64,000 bases of DNA, taken from Apoderus coryli (lineage: Eukaryota; Arthropoda; Insecta; Coleoptera; Attelabidae). The translations under genes were made by a program, and so were the position numbers. The stretch is taken from assembly GCA_911728435.2 (NCBI GenBank), contig OU452206.1, positions 13,484,297 through 13,548,296 on the forward strand, given 5' to 3'. The first letter of the stretch is position 1; every line of letters starts with the position of its first letter. This document shows positions 23,216 to 34,764 of this stretch, piece by piece. A model generated the notes under the pieces. That model did not search any database and was not told the origin of the DNA. It saw only the letters and a list, made by a program, of their open reading frames with translations.

Positions 23216-23702
23216 TCAGGAGTTTCTGTTGTGAACCCTAAGATGGCTAAACAAACCGATCCTCGAGCCGCAAACCGTGTCACACAATTGACACATGCAA
23301 TCACCACCATTCACGGGCTGTTGTAGGTGCGCTGCCCCATCGATGCGTTCTCTTTCCTTTCGATGCTCTCTCCGCATCCTCATGTCGTCAACGCTCTTTG
23401 TCAAAAACTTGATGGCCTTCGTTGGTCTTAAGAACATTCTTATATGCGCTGTTAAATGCATTTAGTATATATTGAAGATCCTCTTCTGTATCAGCTAGGC
23501 CAGCATTGTCATCCTTGTATTGAAGCTCAATGACTGAAGTGGATACGATCTTCTTCCCAGCTTGCAGTCTATGAAGGTTGAAGAGTCCACCGCTATCAAA
23601 TCTGTAGATGATCTCTATTCCTCCCGGCAGTTCAGCCTTAACAAGTTGAATGACCGTTCCCACAAACATCTTTATTAGATTGTTAAACGAAATAACGTAC
23701 AA
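23216..23702 (-). pseudogene. Non-LTR retrotransposon fragment: RT plus C-terminal zinc finger
   Basis: On the minus strand, 23670-23460 encodes RT palm sequence: AELPGGIEIIYRFDSGGLF, NLHRLQAGKKI, then the catalytic box ELQYKDDNAGLAD, where the usual YADD is YKDD, and DLQYILNAFNSAY. The sequence then jumps to the extreme C-terminus: RREHRKERERIDG and a zinc-finger-like MCQLCDTVCGSRIGLF-SHLRVH, ending at a stop near 23218. The thumb and the region in between are deleted. Other pieces of the same family are at 31708, 40815 and 47025. Probably an RTE- or CR1-like clade; not certain. Confidence 0.82.
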
Positions 23703-25178
23703 AAATGGCTGATCAAGTGACTGAAGGAACTGACTCTTCTATGTTTCCTCTTGACTGAAAATAGCAAGATAGTTCTAAATATCTGAAGAAGTCGCAATAG
23801 AACACTAAAACAAAACTTCATAATTTTCAAGCCATTTAATATTATATTCTCTGTCATATCTGCTAACAGATCGACAAGTTTGAAAATGTCTTTTTGGTTA
23901 TGAATGTATTTACGTGGAAAAACACAGCAGGTTGATAAGTCGCGAAATAATTATTAACAGTCCAGAACACATACACGAAGCACCACTTTTAAAAGAAGAA
24001 AAAGACAGCATGCGGTCTTCTCTATTCCATTTTTTTAATATTAAATTTAAAAATTAGATTTGGCACATCTTTTTATTTTTAATTAGCACGTGTGACATTT
24101 GATATTTTACGAAATATGATTGTTTAAAAAATTATTAATTTTTAAATACAAATAAAATAAACAAAGGGCTCGTCCTGTGACATTTGAGAGGACTAAAGTA
24201 ATATCATGCTGCGCCCTGTTTATCCATATTGGCAAACATGGAAAAAACAATATTTTTTCGAATTTTAAACAATCACATTTAGGAATTACACCAAATACAA
24301 GTCAGAGCAGATAACTTATACACTACATGTTAAACACGTGTGTACGTGTATGTACACACTATTTCTATAGGAAATAACACAATACAGCACAATTCGCTTT
24401 TGGTTAGTGATTATTTAACTATGAATTTTGTAAATACTCCGGTTAAGACAGGACTAATAAAAGTAATATACACTGTGTCCAAGATAAGAATGAGATAGCA
24501 TTGGAATTTTGGAAACGGTAGGCGTTACAACGTCGGTTCAATTAGAGAAAAGTTGTACAATTTAAACACCTTTTAAGTTATGTTTTTAAAAGTAAACTAA
24601 GTTTAGCCGTTTTCGAGAATTTTTGAGAAAACTATTTTTTGTGATTTTAGTTTTTATTTAATTCTGACATTATTTTTACAGATACAAAAAAAAATGAAAA
24701 GCACTTTCTTTTTGTTACTTTTTGAGGGGAGTACGATAGCGTTTACAAATTTTCACTACGGCGACGTTTCGTTTTTGAAAAATCATCATCAACTTGTTTT
24801 TTTTTAAATACGCCCTGGATTTTTTTGTTCAATTTAATGCCATTTTCAATTCAAATATAGTTGGTATATCACACGTTATGGTGTAAATAAGTTTTCAGTG
24901 TTTTTGAACTGTTATTTAAAATTATTCAAAAAAAAAGTTTCTACTGGATTTATGAGTTCATTATTTAAAATTAAAAAATATTATTGTTAGTATAAATATA
25001 AAAATAATCACTTAAAGTTTTTACGAAGTTTTGAGTTCACAAAGATCACATAGATGTCTTTCCGGAACCAATATAACAAAATGTGGAAGGGGGTTGCAAA
25101 CCTTGATAGTTCGACACAATAAACTAAAAAAAAAGCTTTAAAGGATGCTCCTAAAATAATAACTTACGCAAGATCCTA
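23703..25178. other. Non-coding stretch with a solo transposon end
   Basis: TACACTGTGTCCAAGATAAG near 24470 is a solo end of the family seen at 8836. CGACGTTTCG near 24768 resembles the reverse complement of the CGAAACGT motif of Penelope remnants. No ORF recognised. Confidence 0.45.
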
Positions 25179-25812
25179 TACTATTCTATGTGTCTCATGG
25201 TGACCGTCAATTAGAAAATGTCGGGATGCAAAGCGATTTAAATTCTGCAAATTTGCATGGTATGATTTTTGATAAAATAAGAGCCACGTTGAATGACTTG
25301 CGGTCATACCGGAAGTAGGTGTCAACTTGCTTATTTCAAATGAGATACCCCATATATTATTTCTTTATTGGATTCTACATAAAATTCTAAAATAATTTCA
25401 TATAAGTATGTAATTCTAATCGTTTTTGACATATTCTAAATTTGGCCTCAAAAATTACGTTTACAAGCGAACAATTAATTTTATTTTTCCTATAAAGCAT
25501 TATATTTTTAATTTTTCAAACAATATTTGTTATTAATAAATCTGAATTAATATGTTGAAAAAAAATAATACAGTATTCTGACTTTCCGCTTGCGAGCCAT
25601 CCTGCGCATATCGTCGCGCATGCCGTCATTATGGGTTAAAACGTCACAATAATCGCATTGACGTAGATAGATATCGTTCACTCCTGTGTTCAATATATAG
25701 TTCATTGTCGGCGTGGACGAGATAAATAAATATCGTGTTTGTAATCTAATTCTGTGTTTGTGGTATAGTGTTCGTGAGAATTAAAAGGATTTTATTTTTA
25801 TTAACGTATCTT

Positions 25813-25925
25813 ATGATTAATACAATGAACAATCAGGGAGGACATGTGTGTGCTGCAAAATGTTGTCCCAATAAGCAGTACACTTGCTCTAAACATTTTT
25901 TTCGCTTCCCCACAGATCCTGTTAG
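25813..25925 (+). CDS. THAP zinc-finger first exon (orphan)
   Basis: Opens ATG ATT AAT ACA ATG and reads MNNQGGHVCAAKCCPNK, then TCSKHFFRFPTDPVR, ending AG/GTGAGT at 25926. The C-x3-CC pattern, the basic spacer and the F-x-FP-x-DP-x-R box are the N-terminal half of a THAP domain (C2CH zinc-dependent DNA-binding module found in P-element transposases and in host regulators such as THAP1). The second half (conserved W, C and H residues) should be on a following exon; I found none before the non-LTR fragment or beyond. It is preceded by ~200 bp of unusually GC-rich DNA (25590-25790) that could be a promoter. Either of the in-frame ATGs at 25813 or 25825 may start it. It could be a transposon gene remnant or a captured exon. 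Confidence 0.6.
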
Positions 25926-26154
25926 GTGAGTAATAAGTAAAAATAAAAATGAATACTAGATAATTTTACGTTTATAACAACTATGTGTATAACCGTAAAA
26001 TTTATATTTCGAAATGGCAGTATCTAATATGTTTTTAAACTAAATGAAAGTAAAACATAAACACAAGTTGTCTCGTGGCGAGATATCATGATAACGCAAT
26101 CAGCTAGGGGATATATTACTGACAATATATATATGGCCCTTGTTTGACTAAAAT

Positions 26155-26560
26155 AGCTGAGAACAGGATTCAGTTGATGCAGAAATCAGGCACACAGCTT
26201 GTATGTGGAATTCGTAGGGGTGAAAGAGGCTAGCAATAAGATTAAGGAAATCGGCTGGTTAAGAATGAAACAACGTCGGATTTTCATTCACTAATTTTGA
26301 TTAATAAAAATTATCAGATGGAAAAAGGCGGAATATTTATATGAAAGATTGAAGTTCCGGGGATCTGTGTATGATGTGAATATTCCTCATAAAACTGTCA
26401 TTATGCCACCGCTACACTCAACATCAATCTTTCAGCGGTCATTTTCCTATACGGTTTCAAAATATTACAACGCCCTACCGGAGAATATAAAAAGTTTACA
26501 GGGGTTTTCGTGTAGGAGCCCTGTCTGGCACGTAATAGAACAAATTAATTTGTAAACATA
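26155..26560 (+). pseudogene. Non-LTR retrotransposon RT tail
   Basis: Pieces in changing frames: AENRIQLMQKSGTQLVCGI, GWLRMKQRRI, then an open frame from 26349 with FRGSVYDVNIPHKTV, MPPLHSTSIFQRSFSYTVS and KYYNALPENIKSL. This is the C-terminal end of a non-LTR reverse transcriptase. A TTATTATTATT tract at 26700-26730 may be the 3' tail. At least two frameshifts. Lies within the palindromic element 25179-27435. Confidence 0.75.
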
Positions 26561-27435
26561 AGCTACTTACTTAATTTGGCCAGCGATGTAAAACAATTTT
26601 CAGATAGGATAGGAGAAAATATAAGTTAAATTTAGGTTAAGTTAGGAAGCACTGCTTCAACTTTTGGAAAAAATGTCTTTTTTTTACTAATAAATTTTTT
26701 ATTATTATTGTGTTTATTATTATTATTAAAATTCACACAATCATGTCAACATTTAACTGATAATACCACTATGACACGACAAATATTTCAGAAATTGACA
26801 GCGATATTATTATGTATTTAAATATTTTTAGAAAAACAGTACTGTGGTTAGAAACCGAACATTATAATTATTTTTAGTCAGGACCTGACTTTTAACCCAA
26901 AATGGCGGCGTCATACGTCACAGTTTAGTTCAAAGTGCCAACGTGGACTCGGAATGCTGTACTTATTAATGCTGTGGTAATACTTGGTTAATCTTGGCCA
27001 CTATGAACAACTAACTAATAATTTTACAATAGAAAAATATTAAACTGCCAATATTTCGAAAACTTTAAATTTTTAAACAAAAAATCTTTTAGAAATTATA
27101 AAAATGGTCGGTTTTCATTTAAAAAAAATTACTGAGAACAGTTTGCCCAACTTAATCTGTATCCTTCATCATCGGAATATCAAAAAACATCTACTAAACT
27201 AAGCCTCTCTCTACAAGAAAACCAATTCAAATCAAATATTAAAGGAAAAAATATTCTTAAGTGTTAGAATTAGCTTTTGACTCTTACTTCCGGTATAACC
27301 AGGAGTCGCACTACGTCGCGGGCATTTCATCTGAGCCAAGTGCCATCAAAAATCATACCATGCAAATTTTTAGAATAATTTAATTCGCATTACGTCTCGA
27401 GATGTTCTAATGGACGGTCACCATGGGACACCCTG

Positions 27436-28267
27436 TATAGATCCAATCAATTAAAATCAAATATTTGATACTAAAATTGGTTTTATTGGTGTAATTTTTC
27501 GATTGTATTTACCGTTTATTTGGATAAGGATCTTACTTTTCGCCGGAAGTAAAACCACGAAATTTCATAATACTTTTACCTCTCACAAATACTTAATATC
27601 TTTGAATTAATATATATAACAAAGGCATGTTCATATAAGGATTGGGTGAAAATGAATAACACAGATAAATCTGTGTGACAGATGACAAAGATAACATTGT
27701 TTAAATTAAGAAAAAACTACACACACACGCCTTTGTTATAACGAATTGAATGAAATAAATAAAATGGATATAATTTTTACACCAGTGAAAGTGTTTTGTG
27801 AAAGGTACCATGATAAATTAAATCGTTCCATAAGAGTAAATAGACATCATGTTATACATTTTAATGTAGGTTTTGTTGATTGTTGAAATATTACTCTTTA
27901 GACGTTTAATTTATATTCCAACCGTGGAAGAGACCAATAATGTATTAGTGCTGTCTTATAGATGATTCTAGTTATACGTTTCACATTCATCACCGTTAAA
28001 TTGTTACTGTTTTTAATTTAACTAATAGTATCTCGGAAATATCATAGAACTTGGGGAAAATTATTCAAAAAATCATGGCAAAAAATATTTTGAGGTCCCT
28101 ACAACTTGTGTTGTACTTATTTTCTCGTATCAACTATTATTAAGTGGTGTTATATGCCTGCGCCGATTTTCACGAGCGTAGACTCAAAAGTAGCATTCAT
28201 AATCAAAAAATACCATGCGGTTTCCGAGATGAAGCCGATGGTAGGTACCCTTATTGAATCATATGTA
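27436..28267. other. AT-rich non-coding stretch
   Basis: Nothing recognised; AACAAAGGCATG / CCTTTGTTATAACG near 27618 and 27730 form a small inverted repeat. Confidence 0.4.
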
Positions 28268-28431
28268 CACGGTGATCACGTATATTTTACTCAATAGCTA
28301 TCTCCATTAATTTTGATCACACAGTACAGTTTAAATTAACAAAATTGTAGCATTTTTTCTGAATCGTCAGAAATGACGTATCCGAGATATTGACATATAA
28401 TTAGTTGTTATTTTAAATGGAACATCCACTA

Positions 28432-29816
28432 TTTTGTTTTCTAAACCGGTAGAGCTTTATATTCTGAATTCAAATATGTAAGCTTTATTGAGGTTATGTT
28501 TAGTAGTTTTCGAAAAATCTGCATCTGTGACAGGCTATCTATGACAGTACTGATTTGTTTTTATCAAAGTTGCTATGGACTTTAAGCTGTTCTATTTGAC
28601 AGTGACATTTAATTTTTTTAATAATTTGAGATTTTATTTAGTTACAATGATATATTCTGAGGTAAAAAAAGAACAGCTTCTTTGATTTAAATTTATTTTG
28701 GTTTAGTTCAGTTTTATTTTTCATTAGTTATTTAGTTGTTTTCATATCTTTGATAAAAACAAATCATAGATAGTCTGCCACAGCTGCATTTTTTCGAAAA
28801 CTACTAGACATAACCTAAATAAAGCATATACCAGGTGTCCCACCGGGAAGGGATTCGATCGATTATGGAGAAACTAAACTGTGGAAGAATCTGTAAATCT
28901 GGTGTAGTACTTAGGTCGACGGAACCAATTCGGCTAAAATGTTTTCAAGAATCTAACACTTCCGGTTATACCGGAAATGGGTGTCAACTTCCTTATTTCA
29001 AATGCGATCCTACACAAATTATATTTTTTTTTAGATTTAGATAGTATTCGTTAGTATAATTTATACGCCCGCCATGATTATTACCACTAATTAATGTCTA
29101 CAATTTGTCATAGTTGTTGATTATTTTTGTCAAGTGTCATATTTATTTGCTATCTAAAGCCATCATGGCCAACTAAAATCAATTAAATTTCAAATTCATA
29201 TCACTATTGTAATAGAAAAATGTAAAATTGCCAATATTTTGAAAACTTTTTTTGGGATAGACATCCTTTCATAAACTTGCCCTTACTTTTGATGCAAAAA
29301 AATAAAAAAAATATAAAATGGGCCATTTAAAAATTTTGATTTATGACACTTTTTTCAATTTGATTTTTTACCCCATTTTTCAAATACCCTGTATTAATAT
29401 TTACTAAAAAAATATACGTATGCGGCTAAAGTAGTTCTATATCTCCTAGGATTCTTTATTCTCAAAACGTCATTTTTGACATACAATTTCAAATATTTCG
29501 AAAACGGCTGGCGATGGGTATAACATATTATGTATAAGATATGTTTAGAATTACAAGGAGAATCCAAAAAAAATATAATTTATATAGGCTCGTATTTGAA
29601 ATAAGAAAGTTGACACCCATTTCCGGTATAACCGGAAATGCTATATTCTTGAAAACATTTTAGCCCCGTTGGTCCTGTCGACCTAAGTACTACACCAGAT
29701 TTTCAGATTGATCTACCGTGCAGTTTCTCCATAATCGATCGAATCCCTTCCCGGTGGAACACCACGGTATATTTGAATTCAGAATGAAAAAAATCCTGCC
29801 GAATAAGAAAACAAAA
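28432..29816. mobile_element. Second-level palindromic element
   Basis: Flanked by TA; starts TTTTGTTTTCT and ends AGAAAACAAAA. Inner blocks are symmetrical: TTCTGAATTCAAATAT, TTATTGAGGTTATGTTTAGTAGTTTTCGAAAAA and its inverse (28769-28820). The third-level element is inserted within its right arm. Confidence 0.65.
28831..29767. mobile_element. Innermost TIR element (CCAGGTGTCCCACCGGGAA ends)
   Basis: 937 bp between TA dinucleotides, with about 200-bp inverted ends: GGATTCGATCGATTATGGAG left, CTCCATAATCGATCGAATCC right; GTCGACCTAAGTACTACACC in the right arm mirrors the left; both arms reach ACTTCCGGTTATACCGGAA-type palindromes and TGGGTGTCAACTT / AAGTTGACACCCA. Non-coding. The same tips occur at 2530 and 17175. 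Confidence 0.85.
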
Positions 29817-29831
29817 TACAGGATTTTCTTT

Positions 29832-30370
29832 TTACAAAATACCCACTAAAAGTGGTAAGTACACACCAAAAAAAAATCTACAGAATCATGCGATGTTGAC
29901 AACAGATGTACCTGAAGAAGGCGAATAAGCCGAAACGTTGTACTATTTGACATGAAATAAAAAATATTTCAAAAGGAAAAAAATAAAATAGAAATAAAAT
30001 AGAACCTTACATCCCAAGAAAAAAAAAAGAATAAAAAAAAAAATTGTAACAAGGTTCAAGAAAAATACAATACCTACTAAAATACATATGAAATGGGTGA
30101 AAATATGTCGGCATCTATCTTCAGATCCATCGAACAACATCATGATGAACACACAACAAGCAAATGTAAGCAATATTCAAATTGTTTAAAAAAAATTGCC
30201 AACCAAAAAAATAGAAGGACATTCAAACAAAATACCCACTAAAAGTGGTACACACCAAAAGAAAATCTACAGAATCAAGTTAAAAGGAAAAAAAATCGCT
30301 TATAAAATAGAACCTTACATCCCAAGAAAAAAAAAATTGTAACAAGGTTCAAGAAAAATACAATACTAAA
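29832..30370 (+). repeat. Direct repeats, probably Penelope-type pLTR remnants
   Basis: A block starting CAAAATACCCACTAAAAGTGG at 29836 and containing AATCTACAGAATCA, AGAACCTTACATCCCAAGAAA and TTGTAACAAGGTTCAAG (to about 30070) is repeated directly at 30229-30365. Between the first block's parts lies CTGAAGAAGGCGAATAAGCC-GAAACGTTGTA (29912-29943 region), the hammerhead-like motif discussed in findings. Penelope-like elements carry direct-repeat pLTRs, which fits, but no RT is present. Confidence 0.55.
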
Positions 30371-30499
30371 ATCAAATAGAGGATGTTCCAATTAAAATAA
30401 CTAATCATATGTCAAAATTTTGAGAAAAATTCTACAAATTTGCTAATTTAAACTATGAACGGAGATAGCTATTAAATAAAATATACGTGATATACCCTG

Positions 30500-31049
30500 T
30501 ATAATAGTAAAAAATCTTAATCATATCTGCTATTTCGTTAGGCGCAAGACGATTAAGGAATAGGAATTATTGCGTATGATTGATGACCAATGCCAAAATG
30601 TAAATTGCATCCATCATTTAATTTATAACAGAAGCAGTTGTCTAAATATCAACGCAAATGAAATGTAGCTTTGTTCCTACTATCTGACTGACATTTCCGA
30701 TTGGTCTCAGCCTGTCGGTCAAAAGTATGTTCATATGCATCAATACCTACGTTGTTTGAGAATGTTATGTCAACGGAATTGAAGGTGTACAGACGCACAT
30801 TAATAATTTATAACTAACATTATTTAACGTAATAGAACGAGACCAGTATGGATCAGTGACATAACGTTAACGTTTAGTGAAAATCAATTTATAGAGTCCT
30901 TTAGCCAATGCCGTTAATTGTTAGGATATTATGGAGTAGTTCAAAAAAGCTCCTACTGTGTCTTGGAGAAAGGAAAAAGTTTGTATTTTGATGAAAGTTT
31001 GGTGCAAAAAGGAACTTATCGTAACAAAACGATATTCAGAATTTTTTGA
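30500..31049. other. Non-coding stretch
   Basis: Nothing recognised apart from weak coding-like islands leading into the transposase remnant at 31050. Confidence 0.4.
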
Positions 31050-31265
31050 GGATAACATGGAAAAAAGGGATACCATTACAGACCATGATTGCTAACTTAA
31101 TTACTCAGAAATAGTATGGGCACAGTTGCAGGATTATCCTGCTAGAAGATGAAATCTGAAATAAAAAATGTGCAGAAGTTATTTCTATCAAATATTGAGG
31201 ACCGACAATTTGTTGATCATGATTTGAAAGTTGTAGAAAAAATGTGGGAACTAAACTACTTTAGT
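31050..31265 (+). pseudogene. Tc1/mariner-superfamily transposase C-terminal remnant
   Basis: LNYSEIVWAQLQDYPAR around 31098-31150 matches the conserved LNPIELIWAQLK block that contains the third catalytic position (the Asn/Pro are altered here). It is followed, one frame over, by KNVQKLFLSNIEDRQF and DHDLKVVEKMWEL to 31252. Frameshifts and stops show it is dead. The upstream part of the transposase is unreadable. Confidence 0.7.
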
Positions 31266-31707
31266 TGACCAGTGAGTCAATTTTAAATTCTAATAATAGC
31301 AAGTAAGGTTCTTTTTAAGAACATATTTGCAAAAAACATTGCACAAAAAACCTGAATTTGTTTTTAAGGAATCGAAAGATGCAATGATATACATTTCATT
31401 AAAAAAAGAAAACAATTTTGTTGATGATATAGGAGGATTTGGCACTGTGGCCCTGTCAAAAATAATTTTCAAATGAAGATTACGCTGTGCTACTTGGGCT
31501 GCCTCATGTTTTAAATAACTATTGTTATTATTCGATTTCGAGAAGCTTCTAATAGACCATTTGGTTTAATATGCTGGTATACATTTAACTCCACATGGAT
31601 GGTATAATAATTGGTGAGCCTTGAAGACATCTGGCAACACTGCATCGTATTATTGTTGTTTGTTTACATGGGATATCAGATATCAACCAATTCAGTCGAC
31701 TAGTATG
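31266..31707. other. Non-coding stretch
   Basis: Nothing recognised. Confidence 0.4.
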
Positions 31708-32302
31708 AACTGCCAGGGGGAATAGAGATTATCCACAGATTTGATGGTGGCGGACTCTTCAACCTTCGTAAACTGCAAGCTGGGACGAATAGCGTATCCA
31801 CATCACTCAGTGAGCGTTCGAACTAAGCTCCGAGTGTATAATGCTATTGTATTTCCTACCCTTACGTATAGCTGTGAGTCTTGGACCACTTATCGGAGGC
31901 ATATGAAAACCCTAGAAAGGTACCATCAACGATGGCTTAGAAGAATTCTTGGAATTAAATGGCAGAACCGACGAACAAACATCAGCATTCTGGAGGAAGC
32001 TGAAACAATTAGCATTGAGGTGATGATTGTCAGGCACCAAGAGAATCATTTATTCACTACATCAGGGAAGGCAGCAAAAGAAGTACAAAGAGGTTTTTAA
32101 GATGAACATGACGAAGTGTGGCTTATATGTAAGAACAACTGCGAGCAGATCGCGAACGACCGAGCGAAATGGATGCGTACCATTTATGAGGGACCTTTTG
32201 AACAAAATATCTTTTGCTTCGTCGGATTTATGAAAAAAAAAATTGCTACGGATTGTTTCGAGTTCCCTACTAGGACTGTTACCTTCTTGCAAACCAATAA
32301 TT
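31708..32302 (+). pseudogene. Non-LTR retrotransposon fragment, internally deleted
   Basis: Starts ELPGGIEIIHRFDGGGLF and NLRKLQAGT, as in the copy at 23.2-23.7 kb, then jumps directly to the post-RT region VRTKLRVYNAIVFPTLTYS, CESWTTYRRHMKTLERYHQ and RWLRRILGIKWQNRRTN, skipping the catalytic Y-x-D-D box. The tail in another frame reads CEQIANDRAKWMRTI and TDCFEFPTRTVTFLQTNN. Dead copy of a family represented four times in the window. Confidence 0.82.
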
Positions 32303-32389
32303 CTATAATAATAATATATTACTTTATTTTACATACACTCTCGATATATCATAGAATAAGTGTGACGTAGATCACGCTCCCCACGTCGT

Positions 32390-33235
32390 TTTGTTCCACT
32401 CAGCACAAGAATACGCAGCTAGCTGCACTGCTTTCAGGGGGCGCGAGAAGAAAGGGACAACCGGAACGTTTCGGGTGTTTTCGCGCTTTTCGGCGACTGA
32501 CCGTTCTACATGTTATATTTTCGGTGGTTTTAGTTTTTACTCAAACAATATCGGTCGGTGGTTCACTTTCTGTTGTTTAAAAAAGATAAGACGCGTGAAG
32601 AAAAAAGGAGTTGCAAATAGTGTATGGATATACCTAACCTTCAATTGTACGAATAAACGGTCGTGTATCGAGGTTAATCGCGTCCAGCACGGCCAAATTA
32701 GTCACCATGGAGGACACGCAGTCTGGAGTTGCGGAAATTAGCCGGATCATTAGAACTTCTGCAAAATATCATGCAGGAACATTTGACAATGTAAAAAATT
32801 GTCGATAGGTACAGCGTCTGTTGTCTGTGTGGGTTGGCTGTGTTAAAGCGCAGTTTAAGGGAATACGTACCTTCATTCATACGCTAGTAAGCCGTGGACT
32901 AAAAATGGGGCCACACATCAACGATCAAGCAGCGGTCGAGGCAATGGAGTTTTCCCGGCGAAAAGCTGAAAAGATGAAGAGAAAAACGGTCATATCGTTG
33001 GGAAGGTTATGCTGACCGTTTTTTGGGATTGGCAAAGTGTGATCCACAGTGACAATTTGGCCAACGGAAGAACGTTCACGAGGATGTAATAGTGATTTAT
33101 TATACAAAGTCGATGAAGAACTCCAGTGTTCTGACTTTTTGATCTCAAACATGACAACTCGGCTCTGGAGTAAGCGTTTCCTGTCGCTAGAGGAAATCAT
33201 AGCGGTTATACAATTGAGTATTTTGCAGGGTTGCC
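32390..33235 (+). other. GC-richer block with a strong ATG context, unassigned
   Basis: This ~850-bp block is clearly richer in G+C than its surroundings. GTCACC-ATG-GAGG at about 32706 is an excellent start context, opening MEDTQSGVAEISRIIRTSAK and 13 further residues before a stop; a GTAAAA donor-like site precedes that stop. A second open piece (32834-33015) reads GLKMGPHINDQAAVEAMEFS then RRKAEKMKRKT. It may be the 5' end of a host gene or the 5'UTR/first ORF of a retrotransposon. I recognise no domain. Confidence 0.3.
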
Positions 33236-34702
33236 ACTTGAAAATTAAAACACTAAAAAATTATTTGTATTGTTTATTATTTAATAATTTCTTCTTCTTT
33301 ATTATCTCTTACGAATTTATTTAAAAACGTAAAGCCGTTTAAATTCATATTTTAAATAAATTGTGAAAATAATTACTGTTGATTCTCAAAGGTAAATTTA
33401 AATGTTATTATTGGTATTTATGCGACTCTCGATTTTAAATTATTGTTTTCACTAAATGTTCTCAAGTATAAAAATGAAAAGCAATTTTCTCATTTCGATT
33501 TCATATCTGCAAAGCCTCTCAGACATAGTGACCTACAGTATTTAAATTATAATTAATGAATTATGAGAATTCTGTCCGGTGTCAGTGTTGAATAAACAGA
33601 TTTTTTTTTATTTTCGTTCGTAAATATTGTCCATAAATATAAAACACTCACTGGTGCAGCTAGGAAACATTCGTAATAATTACGGCTCTTCAGTTTTATT
33701 TGGGCTTTTTATTTTTCGGGTATATAGTCCGGTCATTATAGAAACTACAATTAATTTCGCGAGAACGATGTCCATCAAACTGATTGTATGAATTAAAATT
33801 AGTTCATCTTTGTTCCCTCACTCAGTTTCTAACATACCAGCACCTTGACAGTACTATTGGAATGCGTCTTCTCCGGCCATGGGTGGTAATTCCAAATATG
33901 TGCTATGTTGGTCTATACCTTGTAAACAAAACACAGTATTGTGATTCGAGGTGTTTCTTTGAAGTCATAACGAGTATAGGTTTGGTTTTTCTCCTACTAA
34001 GTACCTACACAACACGAGGGTTGCCTTTTATATTTCAGGATATAGCAACCCTGGTGTTGCAATCTGGCAACTGACAGCGCTATCGTAAAGTTGGACATTT
34101 TTGCGGTTATACGTACTCAGAACGTTTTGACATACGAACGCTATTTGTGTTGTTTACAGTAACTTAAGTATTTTTGTCTCAATAGACCGAACTAGCGTTC
34201 TGTTTAGGTGTTGTTTGTTTTTTGAATAATGCGCTGACTCAGCTCTCTCGTTTGAATACAAAAGGGAAAGCTGTGCTGGCACAGCTATGGTAAAACGGAT
34301 ATATCGTTCCTGGTTTGCAAATAAGTTTTGATCTGATAAATTACAACCATGTGGGTAGTTATCTTTGGTAGAGCCGTATATTATAGTAAATTTTAACTTT
34401 AAACGATGTTGATGCTTTATTTACAAAATAGCATATATGCATTTTGTAAATATGAAGTTTTATTAAAAATTCCTTTCAAATATTGACAAGTTTTAATACG
34501 TGGATACTTCAAAAAAGGATTTGTAGCTAAATTTTTTGAAATGTTATCACCCTATGTAATTTCACAACAGAAGTATATTTCAACTGTTATAGTTAAAGAA
34601 TTCTTCATTCTGATTGGAACATGACTGTCAGCTGGAGATCACCGTTTGTTCATCTGCAGAATATGATGAGCAGAGATATTGATAAATTGTTCTTGGCCTT
34701 TA
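33236..34702. other. AT-rich non-coding stretch
   Basis: Nothing recognised. ORF 33784-34074 has no domain. Confidence 0.4.
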
Positions 34703-34764
34703 AGCGGCCTATACACATGCAGGCAAGTCCGCGCGCAAGTGTGGCCAGATAAGTCCGCGAGCAA

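Larger units (their letters stand above)
25179..27435. mobile_element. Palindromic TIR element carrying insertions
   Basis: The right end is GGGACACCCTG-TA (27435) preceded by GACGGTCACCAT; the degraded left end carries the inverted ATGGTGACCGTC at 25198. Further in, both arms have GCATGGTATGATTTTTGA and the block around CATACCGGAAGT / ACTTCCGGTATAACC. This is the same family as 37680-39455. The interior holds a THAP-finger exon (25813) and a non-LTR fragment (26155). Confidence 0.72.
28268..30499. mobile_element. Outer element of a three-level nest (CACGGTG/CCCTG ends)
   Basis: Left: TA-CACGGTGATCACGTATATT, followed by AATAGCTATCTCC; right: GGAGATAGCTATT, then AATATACGTGATATACCCTG-TA, inverted for roughly 160 bp (ACATATAATTAGTTGTTATTTTAA mirrors TTAAAATAACTAATCATATGT). 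It encloses a second palindromic element (28432-29816), a third (28831-29767) and Penelope-type repeats (29832-30370). Confidence 0.75.
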
